Assembly (NCBI GenBank): GCA_902729315.2
Contig: LR746274.1
Coordinates: 8,523,940 to 8,587,939 of the forward strand
Source of the DNA: Spirodela intermedia
Taxonomy: Eukaryota > Streptophyta > Magnoliopsida > Alismatales > Araceae
Direction: 5' to 3'
DNA length: 64,000 bases
A model generated the notes under the pieces. That model saw nothing but the letters and a program-made list of their open reading frames with translations, searched no databases and was not told the origin of the DNA. How positions within the stretch are numbered: position 1 is the stretch's first letter; each line of letters starts with the position of its first letter. The position numbers were made by a program, and so were the translations under genes. This document shows positions 1 through 10,060 of the stretch, piece after piece.

Positions 1-317
1 TTGCACAACTCTGGTCTGAAAATATAAAAACTTATTTAGCCATTATTTCACCTTTTATAGGATGCCAAATAGAACAATTTTAGCCTAAATTGTCAGCCGC
101 ATCAACAGTTGTAACCGGTTTAGACCCACCAATATCTTTGAGGTTTTTCCTTTTTTTCCTTATTTCTTTTAAAAAACGAATGAAACATATATTTATTAGT
201 AAGTTTTTGATGTGTGAAATTCAATGAACCACAAGTTATTATTGGTGTTTCCCGAAGAAATTATCTTTATTAATAGAGGAATATAATTTTGTTTGACGAG
301 TGATATTACTCTTGCAG

Positions 318-1537
318 CTTGGAATACTGGGCTTTTGAACTTCTTGTGTTATTGGCTGGTCTGATGCCCCACTCAGAATTGAGCACCTCACTAATTGCAA
401 TTTGGTATGCCCATCTTCAGCTATCAAATTAGATCATAAAAATTATTAGTCAATATTGTATAAATATTAACTTGATATTTTGGTGGATTTCAGTGTTAAC
501 ACAGAGGCTGTGTCATTCAATGTTACCTATGGGTTTAGTGCTGCTGTGAGGTATGCATAGTCACTTGTTCATAATTATGAATATAAATTATATTCATAAT
601 TATGATTCTAATTTATTTTTTTCCCCTTTTGTAGCACACGTGTGGCAAATGAATTGGGGGCAGGAAATGTGGACAAGGCAAAGAATGCAGTTAGGGTGAC
701 ATTGAAGCTCTCAGTAATTCTTGCACTGACAATTGTCGTTTTTTTGGTCTTTGGTCACAATATATGGGCTAACTTGTTCAGTAGTAGCCCAGATATTATT
801 AGGGAGTTTGCCTACATGACCCCGCTACTGTCAATTTCCATACTACTAGACTCGGCACAGGGGATTCTATCAGGTGACTATCATAGGAAAAAAGATCCAT
901 AGATAGTACTGATTTTTAATATCTTGCTAATCATGTGAATAATTGATTTAGGGGTAGCAAGAGGATGTGGTTGGCAACATCTAGCAGCGTGGACCAACCT
1001 GGCAGCGTTCTACCTAATTGGGATGCCGATTGCACTTCTTCTAGGATTTACCCTAAAATTCTATGACAAGGTTGGTATTTCTTAGGTGTATTTTAAGAAC
1101 TTACAACTTTTCTAAAGAAAATATGGTTTAAAATTCATTTCGTTATGCTGCAATTTATAATTTAAAACTATTTTTATAAGGGTTTGGGCATAGCCTACAT
1201 ACATGAACAACCCATCTAGTCAAGTCATTCTTATGGTGCCATTAGAATACTACATGTTCCATGGTTTCCTAATAGTTCACATTTTAAGGTCTTTTGATTT
1301 TCCCTTGGTTTAGATATACTCATGCCTTATTTTATTCAGTAATGTTAGCCAATTACAACAAGATTATTGAAGCTGAGGATAATCGACACCTACATTGGAC
1401 TTCTCATGCAGGGACTTTGGATGGGGTTGATTTGTGGCCTGTTTTGCCAAGCTTGCACGCTCCTCATCATCACACTCCGCACTAATTGGTCAACCATAGA
1501 CCTGTCTGTGCACAAAGAACAACCTTTACTAGTATGA
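318..1537 (+). CDS. MATE/DTX multidrug and toxin extrusion transporter, 3' part (5' exons lie left of the window)
   Basis: Five exons are visible: 318-404, 494-550, 635-873, 952-1070 and 1412-1537, all with GT-AG introns and one continuous frame, giving the last 208 residues and a TGA at 1535-1537. The first exon starts [19 protein letters not shown], and the third carries the MATE signature [16 protein letters not shown] followed by hydrophobic segments. MATE proteins are 12-helix membrane antiporters that export organic compounds using a proton or sodium gradient; this is the C-terminal half. Exon sizes 87, 57, 239 and 119 are identical to those of the minus-strand paralogue at 5914-8665, which supports the model. 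The first base of the 318 exon completes a codon begun in the missing upstream exon. No break is visible. Substrate and membrane (plasma membrane or tonoplast) cannot be read from the sequence. Confidence 0.88.
1071..1411 (+). other. last intron of the first MATE gene
   Basis: The donor follows CTATGACAAG at 1070 and the acceptor is TTCTCATGCAG at 1401-1411. Nearly the whole intron, including the phrase around 1290-1330, can be aligned by eye with 29760-30077 in the MATE pseudogene, showing that the two loci share a recent ancestor. Confidence 0.7.
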
Positions 1538-2477
1538 TCAAAAGCATAGAAGAAGCACTTTGGCTTACAATAATATCAATAGCCAATATTGAGAGTCATA
1601 ATCAGGTCACTAATAGAGCAATGTCTCATATTCAAGTGAAGATATATACTTGTAAGAGGAACCTTGAGTTTTTTAATAATTTATTAGACTTTGATATATG
1701 TATTTTTGGTGTAATGGATGCCATCGAGCTGGTCATTTACCCTGAAGGAAGAGTGCAGTTACTACTTTTCATTGTAGATCATGTGCAGAAGTTGTTCATC
1801 TTGTTCCCTCTTTTGTACATGATGAATATAGTGAATGTGGAAATACTGTTTCATTCAAACCAAGAATAATTGTGCCCTTCACTAGTCATCAACACATGAT
1901 TGAATGAAGATATGGGTAAAATTTTCAATAATTCTATGTTAAATTATCTTTGTCTCTATTAATCTTTGAAATATTTATGTATATAGCTCTCTCTCTCTCT
2001 ATATATATATATACATATATCTCAATGAGAGGTCAACCATAATTTGAAGAATGTATTTATGAGGAGAGAGTCGGGAACTATTGGTTTTGATGATGCTAGT
2101 ATTAAGATTGTAATACATCAAAATGAGAAATGAAATTATTTCTCAAATTTTATATAAAAATAATTTCATTTTTTAATTATTAGAAGTTATAATGTTTAAT
2201 TTTCCACACATGGTTAGGGGTTTTAATTGGAAAACTTTAGATTGGCTAGGCATTGTGTGCATTTAATTGAATAATAATGTGAGTTTATAAGTGATATTTA
2301 TCATTAATAAATTTTAAGATGATTCATTACTATCTTATGTGTTACTAAAATTAGTTAATGATAAATTTATGGATTGAAATGAAGGTCCCTTGTTCAACAA
2401 ATTCAGTATGCAAATTGACATCTGATAAATAAGATTTTTATAGACATGAAATTTGGTAACATATGTAAGCACCCATA
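1538..2477 (+). other. 3' flank of the first MATE gene, shared with the MATE pseudogene
   Basis: AT-rich non-coding sequence that includes the 3' UTR. It holds a CT/AT microsatellite at about 1987-2020. Stretches around 1555-1720, 2020-2080 and 2240-2475 align with 30215-31145 downstream of the MATE pseudogene. The open frame at 1486-1869 is in this UTR and has no protein resemblance I recognise. Confidence 0.6.
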
Positions 2478-2935
2478 TGTTGGAACTATGGGCTAGGTGA
2501 AACATTGATAGGTGGGGGTAAACTAGGGTTTCTAGGATTTTTATTGATTTTTTGATTTATGTTACACCTATGTATATATGTCACTGAATGCTTCAACATG
2601 TGTGTTGTGTGAGGTCAATCATCACTCTCCCATTAAGAACATAACATTTTTTATATTGATTCACTCCTCACTTTACTATTTCTAATCCTAGAGGGAAGTT
2701 CCTTCTAGTATTCACTAATTCCATTAGGATTACATGATGATATTTATAGGATCAGCCATCCAAACATCTCAAGTTCATCTCCTTGGTAACTCAGCCCCTC
2801 CTAAATCCAATACAACTACTAACACTTCGTGCCTTCTCTCAAAATACTTTCTCCCATTGCATAGTTACCTTAGGGCTTGGTAGAGAGCAAAGACCACAAT
2901 GATTGAGTTATTTATTTGTTAGAATCAACCGATGA
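2478..2935 (+). repeat. LTR-like dispersed repeat, copy 1
   Basis: Begins TGTTGGAACTATGGGCTAGG and continues with a GTGAAACA...GGTGAATT-like head, then a block containing 'cctagagggaagttccttctagtattcact'-type text. The same order of short blocks occurs at 14711-15135 and 34903-35160. The TG start and the recurring head suggest the edge of a long terminal repeat, but no matching CA end or target-site duplication was identified. It interrupts the homology between the first MATE flank and the pseudogene flank exactly after GTAAGCACCCA, which is consistent with a post-duplication insertion. Confidence 0.5.
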
Positions 2936-5913
2936 AGAGCATGCAGAGTTCTTGTACATCATTGATGCATAAGTTTGGAAGAATTTGATGCTAAGCCTCA
3001 AACCTTTGTGTGTTCAACTCATTTTTTATTGAGAAGACTTCTTTCACAAGCCTTTACCCTTTTCTCTAATTTGTTATGTCTATTGTTCAAAATTAACATT
3101 CAAAAATTTACTATTTTCTGGAACACAAGGTAATGAAATTTAGCTTTTCAATCTTTGAATCTCTTTGAATCTCTTTTCATTCCAATTTGAGCAAGAGTTT
3201 TTAACATATTGCCACTTAGACAATCCAAGACCGAAAGAACATAAATACAGAATTGGCCCCCTAAACAGGCCAAGATGGCATTTTAAATAGCGACTGCTGG
3301 TAGAGAGCAAGGGGAAAGCCATAGGCCAGCTTGCCCATCTTTGCAATTAGATGGCCATAGCTCCCCTTCCCTCTCTAAGCCAACAAGTGTGGTGGTCCCC
3401 ACTACATTATGTTGTACAACATTTTCAAATCAATCACTTTTTAATGAAATTCATAAAATTCAAATGGATAGGATTTTATAAAATTAATGAGATACACACG
3501 TTTGTTCATGTGTAAGCATCAATGATTAAAGTAAAGTAGAATATTCATTTTCTACATGTGTAGACTATTAAAAACTACTAAAAGTAAAACTAGATAACAT
3601 TTGATTGGATTTATCATAGAGTTAACATGACTTAGTCATTGTATAATAAATCATGTAAATTTAATATTTATAAAAGAAAATAAAGTAATTTCTAGATTTT
3701 TAGAAATATTTTAAAAAATAAATTAATTATAATTTAATAAAAGATTTGAAAAATAATAGGGAATTTTTAAATCGATCACATATATACAAGATAATATCAA
3801 GTAATATTTTAAATTTTTTTCTAAAAGAATATGATTTTTTATAATTTTTAGACTAAATAATAAATATAAATATACTTAAAAATTTATGAAAAAAATAATG
3901 GTATAGACATTAGGATGATGTTAACACCTTGAGGAATGTGATGTGGACAAAAATAGAGTTTCGCCTGATAATTCTTATATAAGTGATTATAGACAATTTA
4001 ATAGGTCAAATTAAAACCTATGAAAGTCAAAAGAATTATAATTGAATGAAGAAAACTTTTGAAACTTGAAATCATATAGAGTATCATTAAATTAAGTGAA
4101 AATTAAGTTGAAAGTAGAAAAAGTCGAGTTATAATCTCTCAATAATAATTGTCAAAATTTTATGTGTTTTAGAAGATCATCGAATGATGTCCACAGCCTC
4201 AAAGGCTTTTCTCTAACATAGACGACTTAGGCATTTGTTAGATCTCATTTCAAAATCTAGAAAATGATAGTGTAAATTAAACTAATTAAAAAATAAATAA
4301 AATATAGTTCTAATGTCACAGTGGCAATGGGTTGAAATCCTAAACATTCAAGAGGATTGTCATGTAATGTCCATAACTTCAAATGATCTCTTTGGACAAG
4401 GATGATGTGAGAATCTCTAGATATTCTTGCGAAGTCTAAAAATCAATGAAATGAGTCATCGAGTCATCTTAGACAGTTGTCACTAGGTGAAGCAGAAAAA
4501 TAGTGACTTTATGACTCTCTAATGGTTGTCACCTGATAGAGACAAGTTAGATGAATGTGGGACATATCTTAAAGAGCTTCATCATCAAGTTCATATAATA
4601 AGAGGAAGCTCTTCATCACATTTGGTACGTTCTTAGGAGGTGGTGACTTATCTCCTAATAGATCATCCTCTTTCTAACGATGACTTGTTCATCGATTAAT
4701 CAAATATTATTTACTAGATAGATTCACAATCATTTTATCTAAAATTATTTAATAATTTTAGTAATGATGTTTTAGAAATAATGTTAACAAAAATTTTGTC
4801 GATAATTGAGTGATTCTAATCACTTAATCATTCATTAGAAATCTACAAGAAAATTATGATTTAATCAAATAAAAATATGAGTTTTGGCTCTAGTAAGATT
4901 CGAATCCTTGTTGGTCGCTTGCATGAGGGAGAGTGAAATAAATACATGAATATCTTTCTAAAGTGATGACATCAAGATACCTCCCTCTAATAAATATAGA
5001 AAAATTTATAAAAATTTGAATAGTCTTTCAATATCATCAATCAACTAAATGACACTAAACTCAAATTTATTCCAACTCCTCATCTACTTGATTGAAGTTC
5101 CAAAAGCTTCTAAAATTAGATAGCTTCCCTACATGAAGAGGACAAGGAAAATCAAGTCAAGTACAATGTCTTATTCATCAATCTTCTAGGTTAAACTTCA
5201 GTCAATGCTTGCATATAGAAATAATCCATGATGAATTTCTTCCTTATGTTAATGGTAAGAATTTGTGGGTAATGATTCATTTAATCACTGAAGAGAACTA
5301 ACTATTATACCAATTGACTGGCCTCCTAGAGCCATGAATTCAGAAGAGAAGTTTGCTATGACATTGTGTGTGAGTTGAGCCTAGTAACTTGTGAGTGTTT
5401 GCTAAATAGTTGGTTTAGAGGAAATCAAGAATTGGATGGTCTTGAAAATTAGAAATCAGTAGTTTCTGAACAACTATAAAAATTCTTACATATTTACACT
5501 TAGATATAGAAAAATAATAAAGCTCTGATCAGATGAATCATATCAAAGATCTTAAGAAGAATTGATTAAAGTCAAAAATAATCTCTGACCAATTTAAACT
5601 CTCACTTCCTAATTTAACTGTGGCATAATATTCAACACATAGGATGGAAGGATGAAAACTCCAACACATCATCTACTATTACAAGACGAGTAGTAATGAC
5701 ACTCTTTGCTCATTGGCGAAAATCACCAGATCTATGACATCCATTAGACTTAACATTTAAGAAACTATGACAAAAATAGAGGATCCTCCTACAAGGTATG
5801 CATCTTAGTTTGAATATGAGACATAACTCAATTAGTCACCTAATTATGACTCTCAATATTCGTCTATTGACATTATCAATAGCAAAAGTACCTCTTGTAT
5901 TCACTTAATTATA
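2936..5913. repeat. AT-rich repeat-derived spacer between the two MATE genes
   Basis: No coding region is supported. Part of it, about 3890-4700, resembles 11155-11745 (shared short blocks such as CCTCAAAGGCT and GGTTGTCACCT in the same order), so it belongs to a dispersed repeat. The remainder is low-complexity AT-rich sequence and the 3' flank of the minus-strand MATE gene. Confidence 0.4.
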
Positions 5914-8665
5914 CTAGCAAAGATTGTCCTGCCCTGTAGATAGTTGTATGGTTGACCAATTAGCGCGAATCATAATGATGAGGAGGGAACAAGCTTGGCA
6001 AAAGAGGCCACATACCAAGCCCATCCAAAGTCCCTGTGCAAGAAGCCCAATGTAGGTGTCAATAATCCTCTAGTCTAGTTCTAATTAGCTAATATTGAAC
6101 AAATGAGAACACTTTTATTTTCAAACCAAGGTAAAATAAAAAATGTTAAAATCAACTATTGGGAAACCTTGGAGGATGTTCTGTTCTAGTGGCACCTTGA
6201 TATTGATTGCACAAAGTTCTACATGTATAAATGCTGTGCCAAAAGCCTTCTATATATAGTTGTAAAAATCATAACTTGCAGTAAAGAAAAATATTTATAA
6301 ACCACATCTTCGTTAACAATAGTTTTTAGGTTGTCAAGATATGCCCAAGAATACAACCTTATCATAGAACTTCAAGGTAAATCCTAGAAGAAGTGCGATC
6401 GGCAACCCAATTACATAGAATGCTGCTAAGTTGGTCCATGCTTCTAGATGCTGCCAACCACACCCTCTTGATACCCCTACGTCAATGTAACAAATAGTTA
6501 GTAAGATAATAAATATCACTATTATGTATGAATTATTTTCCTATGACAATTACCTGATAGAATCCCTTGTACTGAGTCTAGTAGTATGGAGATTGAGAGT
6601 AGTGGGGTCATGTAGGCAAACTCCCTAGAGATATCTGGGCTACTACTGAAGAAGTTAACCCATATATCATGACCAAAACTCAAAATCAAGATGATTGTCA
6701 CTGCAAGAATCGTTGATAGCTTTAATGCCACTCTTACTACATTCTTTGCTTTGTCCACATTTCCTGCCCCCAATTCATTCGCCACACGTGTACTTCAAAA
6801 AAAGAAAATTTATAATCCAATAAAATTAGAAGAATAAATATTTTTCTTTTTATCAAATCATCAAGAGAAAGTGATTATGCGTACCTAACAGCAGCACTAA
6901 ACCCAGAGATGATCATGAATAACACATCTTCTGTGTTAACACTAACATATACCAACAAGTTTGTTGCATTCATAAGAGAAAGTTAGTATTTATTCTATAT
7001 TCAGTTTGTTGCATTCAATAAATTTTTTTGAATAAAACATGACAGAAGTAGATGGCTCCTACCACATTGCAACTAGTGAGGTGCTCCTCTGTGAGTGTGG
7101 CATCAGACCAGCAAGTAAAACCAGAAGTTCAAAAGCCCAGTATTCCAAGCTGCGAGAGTAATATCACCAGAGAAAAAAATCATATCTTCGCTATTAATAA
7201 GTTTAAATGATTCAATAAAAACTATCAATAAGTTTGAGTTCCACACATAAAAGACAGAATAATAAGCCTATTTTTTATTTGGTTCTATGAAAGTGAGATG
7301 GGAAAGCGACCTCAGCAAGATTGGTAGATCTGAACTGATCAGAGATGTTGTAGGGGCTAATAATTTCGGGTAAAGTTATGGCCTTTAGCCTAAAATCTTG
7401 TGATAGTGTTTCTATGATTTATTCAACCAGAACAAGCCTGAACTGCATATTATAGAAGCTAAACATTGGTTCATTTAATGTCACAAATTCCGTTTCAACA
7501 TAAAAGTTCTGAGCGAATTGACTGAGTAAATGAAAGAAGATTCTATCTTCTTGGGCTTATATCATATGATCATGTCTAACTTTAAAATACTTCCTAGATG
7601 GTCACCGTGTATCAAATGGGGAGAGAGTATGCATGGGAGAGAGTGGAAGGGAGAGGGAGAGGGAGAGGGTAGGGTGGGGAGAGAGGGAGGGAAGAGCACA
7701 CCAGAGCATGACGGCTGATGGAACGGCGAGCCGCATGCTGGGGAGGACATAAGTGAAGGCCTCGGTGGAGAAGCCCTGCCAGGTCTGGGAGAATCTCTTC
7801 GAGAACTTAACATAGGAGGCTAGCATCAGGAACGATGTCCAGAGTGACACGGTCGCGGCTGCGGGGGCGCCGGCGTACCCCATGCCTGCTGGGTTCACCA
7901 GCACGTAGGTGATCACTACGTGCAGGGCCAGCGGCCCGACCGAGCATACAACGAGCGGCGCCACCGCCGACTGCGCCTGTATGAACCTCAGCAAGCACTG
8001 GAGCAGCCCATAGGCGAATAAGGCCGGGATGAGCGGCCGCATGTACGCGGCGGCTGCGTGCGCCACGGCCGCCTCCTGGCGGAGGGCGATGAGGATGGGC
8101 TCCGAGAACCACCAGACGACAGCGGGGACGACGGAGACGGAGACGGCGGTGATCATCGACGCCTGCAGATAGATGCCCATCGTCCGGTATAGCTTGGCGC
8201 CGTAGGCCTGCCCGCAGAGCGTCTCCAGAGCTCCGCTCAGCCCAATCTGGATGGCAACATTCGAAACTTTGCCATTTTTTAGGAACGACCAGGTAGTCTC
8301 TATCACGTGCGGCTTTACTCCGGAAGAATGAGAGTGAGTGAGTGAGTGAGTGAGTGTGTGTGAGTGAGTAGAGAGAGAGAGAGAGAGAGAGACGTGTGGG
8401 GGGGAGGGGGGGATACCACTAGGGCGAAGCCAGTGACGGTGGCCCAGGAGTTTGCGAGGGTGGAGCTGGCGAGCTCAAGCTCGCCAAGGTGGCCGGCGAA
8501 CATGACGGAGATGAGGGGGATGCAGCAGTACGCCACGTTCGTCAGGATCATCGGCAGTGAGAACGCCACCTGCTGCGTCACCTCCTCCGCCGCCTCACTT
8601 CGCCACCATCTCTCCCAAGCCCCGCCACCGTCCGTCTCCTCCAGCAGCGGCGTCTGCGAAACCAT
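5914..8665 (-). CDS. MATE/DTX multidrug and toxin extrusion transporter, complete, 471 aa
   Basis: Seven exons on the minus strand: 8417-8665, 7702-8246, 7063-7149, 6885-6941, 6554-6792, 6358-6476 and 5914-6033. They sum to 1416 nt, an uninterrupted 471-residue frame plus stop, normal for a plant MATE. The start [10 protein letters not shown] precedes two MatE repeats: SLPMILTN...[10 protein letters not shown] and [17 protein letters not shown] in repeat one, [14 protein letters not shown] and [10 protein letters not shown] in repeat two. The family exports secondary metabolites, xenobiotics or organic acids across the plasma membrane or tonoplast by cation antiport. Exons 1 and 2 are strikingly GC-rich while exons 3-7 are AT-rich. 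Introns 1 and 2 both carry CT/GA-type tracts near their splice sites. The gene lies tail to tail with the first MATE gene. It resembles the Arabidopsis DTX1-19 type, but the substrate is not predictable. Confidence 0.92.
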
Positions 8666-8666
8666 G

Positions 8667-8671
<5 letters not shown>

Positions 8672-8735
<64 letters not shown>
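8672..8735 (-). repeat. GA/CT microsatellite in the 5' UTR of the complete MATE gene
   Basis: About 30 CT dinucleotides (GA on the gene strand) just upstream of the ATG at 8665 and downstream of the TATA-like site. CT/GA tracts in 5' leaders are common in plant genes. The predicted frames that cross it are artefacts of the repeat. Confidence 0.85.
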
Positions 8736-8738
<3 letters not shown>

Positions 8739-8765
8739 CAGCAGTGGATTGAGAAGACCGCCCAT

Positions 8766-8774
8766 GTTATATAT
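8766..8774 (-). promoter_or_regulatory. probable TATA box of the complete MATE gene
   Basis: The minus strand reads GATATATAA about 100 bases upstream of the ATG and about 30 bases before the GA-rich leader. Position and sequence fit a core promoter; this is inference from the sequence only. Confidence 0.45.
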
Positions 8775-8992
8775 CAAGTGGCAACATAAGACAGGGGACC
8801 ACCGTTCCGGCGTCAATGTAGCACAAAAGTATTATCCCATTATTATTTGTTCTACAAGCTAAGATTAGGACGTCACCATCATAACCTTCAGCCCTTGCCT
8901 TTCCGCGTTTATAACTTTAGAGAGAGAGTATTAAAGGGTCGAGTATTAACTCTCTCTCTCTCTCTCTCTCAGGCCCCAAGTGGCAAAATACG

Positions 8993-9118
8993 GGGATGAC
9001 TTGTGGCTAGGGGTGAAAGGCCAACCAAGATCGGATATAGCTGGTTTTCCCCGAAATCTATTTCAGTAGAGCATATGACGTCGATGACCCCAGGTAGAGC
9101 ACTCAATGGGCTAGGGTC
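8993..9118 (+). other. fragment resembling plant mitochondrial 26S (LSU) rRNA; nuclear insert of mitochondrial DNA
   Basis: The stretch containing GATGACTTGTGGCTAGGGG, AAGGCCAACCAAGATCGG, ATAGCTGGTTTTCC and GGTAGAGCACTCAATGGG follows the conserved domain II region of bacterial-type 23S rRNA and agrees, as I remember it, with the plant mitochondrial 26S gene. The match stops abruptly at about 9118 and no other rRNA domains are visible, so this is a non-functional fragment. Substitutions relative to the conserved core (for example CCCCGAAATC) suggest decay. A CT tract lies directly to its left. Confidence 0.6.
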
Positions 9119-9485
9119 ACACGGTCAACACTCGGGCCCAGAGAAATCCCATGATCGATTCCGGGCCCAAAAACTGCAAATGACCTGAGGCTCCGGATCC
9201 ACATAGAAATCGGGCCCGGCCCGGACGGTACACGTAGATCATAAATTGGCTCGTGAGAAACCAGCTTGGCGGAGGATAGTACGTGGAAACTCAAATACCA
9301 AGGGACAGAGGACGAGGCGGAAGTGAACAAGTGGCAGTGGTTTGGCCAGAGACGAGCCAGTGGGAATAACCCCGGCGGGGGGCCGCCGGCGTCGGCAGGC
9401 ACATGGGGTAGTTCGGCGAGGTCCCCGACGTCAGCATTATGCTATACCTAGATCTATCCTAGAGTTTGGCGGGTGGTGGGATTGC
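9119..9485. other. GC-rich stretch of unknown origin
   Basis: Unlike its AT-rich surroundings, with several GGGCCC/GGCCCGG runs and a GGCGGGGGGCCGCCGGCG core near 9375-9395. Overlapping open frames occur on both strands but none resembles a known protein. It may be part of the same foreign insertion as the rRNA-like piece or an eroded promoter/CpG-rich remnant. Confidence 0.3.
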
Positions 9486-9489
9486 GACA

Positions 9490-9760
9490 CCAGAGTGAGT
9501 GAGAGAGAGAGAGAGAGAGTGAGGAAACGGGACGCTAGGAGGGAGAGAGAGGGAGTGAGTGAGTGCGGGGCGCTGAGGGGGGAGAGAGAGGGAGTGAGTG
9601 AGTGAGGGGCTCTGGGGGGGGGGGAGAGAGAGAGAGAGAGTGACGAAATGGGGGCGCTAGGGGATTGAGAGAGAGAGAGTGACGAAATGGGGGCGCTAGG
9701 GGATTGAGAGAGAGTGAGTGAGGAAAGGGGTCGCTAGGGGGGAGAGAGAGAAAGAGGGTA
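9490..9760 (+). repeat. GA-rich minisatellite
   Basis: Roughly six degenerate units of about 40-50 bp, each a GA run followed by GTGAGGAAACGGGACGCTAGG-like or GTGACGAAATGGGGGCGCTA text. Two neighbouring units (about 9640-9705) are almost identical. Open frames across it are repeat artefacts. Confidence 0.75.
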
Positions 9761-9796
9761 ATCAGTACGAGGCAGGAAAAAGGGGTACACACTCAC

Positions 9797-10060
9797 CATG
9801 TGAGGTCAGTTATGTGCGAAAGGTCAAGTACCGGATGAACAACTGAAGCAGTGCTCGCTAGAGAGAGTCTATTTAAGGGATGAATGGGACCACTAATCTT
9901 GCGACTGGTGGAAATTGAGACAAGTGACAAGAGAAGAAGAAGGAGAGAGAGAGAGAGAGAGAGAGAGCAATTTGCAAGTGGTAGAAAAAAGCAGGAGTCA
10001 TTCATCACGTGAGGTCAGTTATGTGCAAAAGGTCAGCACTGAAGCAGTGCTAGACCTTCG
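9797..10060 (+). repeat. pair of direct repeats around a GA tract
   Basis: GTGAGGTCAGTTATGTGC followed by AAAGGTCA and GAAGCAGTGCT occurs at about 9800-9860 and again at about 10008-10050, separated by a GA tract at 9940-9967. It looks like a local duplication. Confidence 0.6.

Noticed and set aside
1486-1869. 127-codon open frame downstream of the first MATE gene
   Set aside because: It overlaps the stop and 3' UTR, and the homologous flank at 30.2 kb does not keep it open.
7562-8112. Several overlapping plus- and minus-strand open frames over the MATE exons
   Set aside because: They are shadows of the GC-rich exon 2, or readthrough into introns; the spliced frame explains all conserved motifs.
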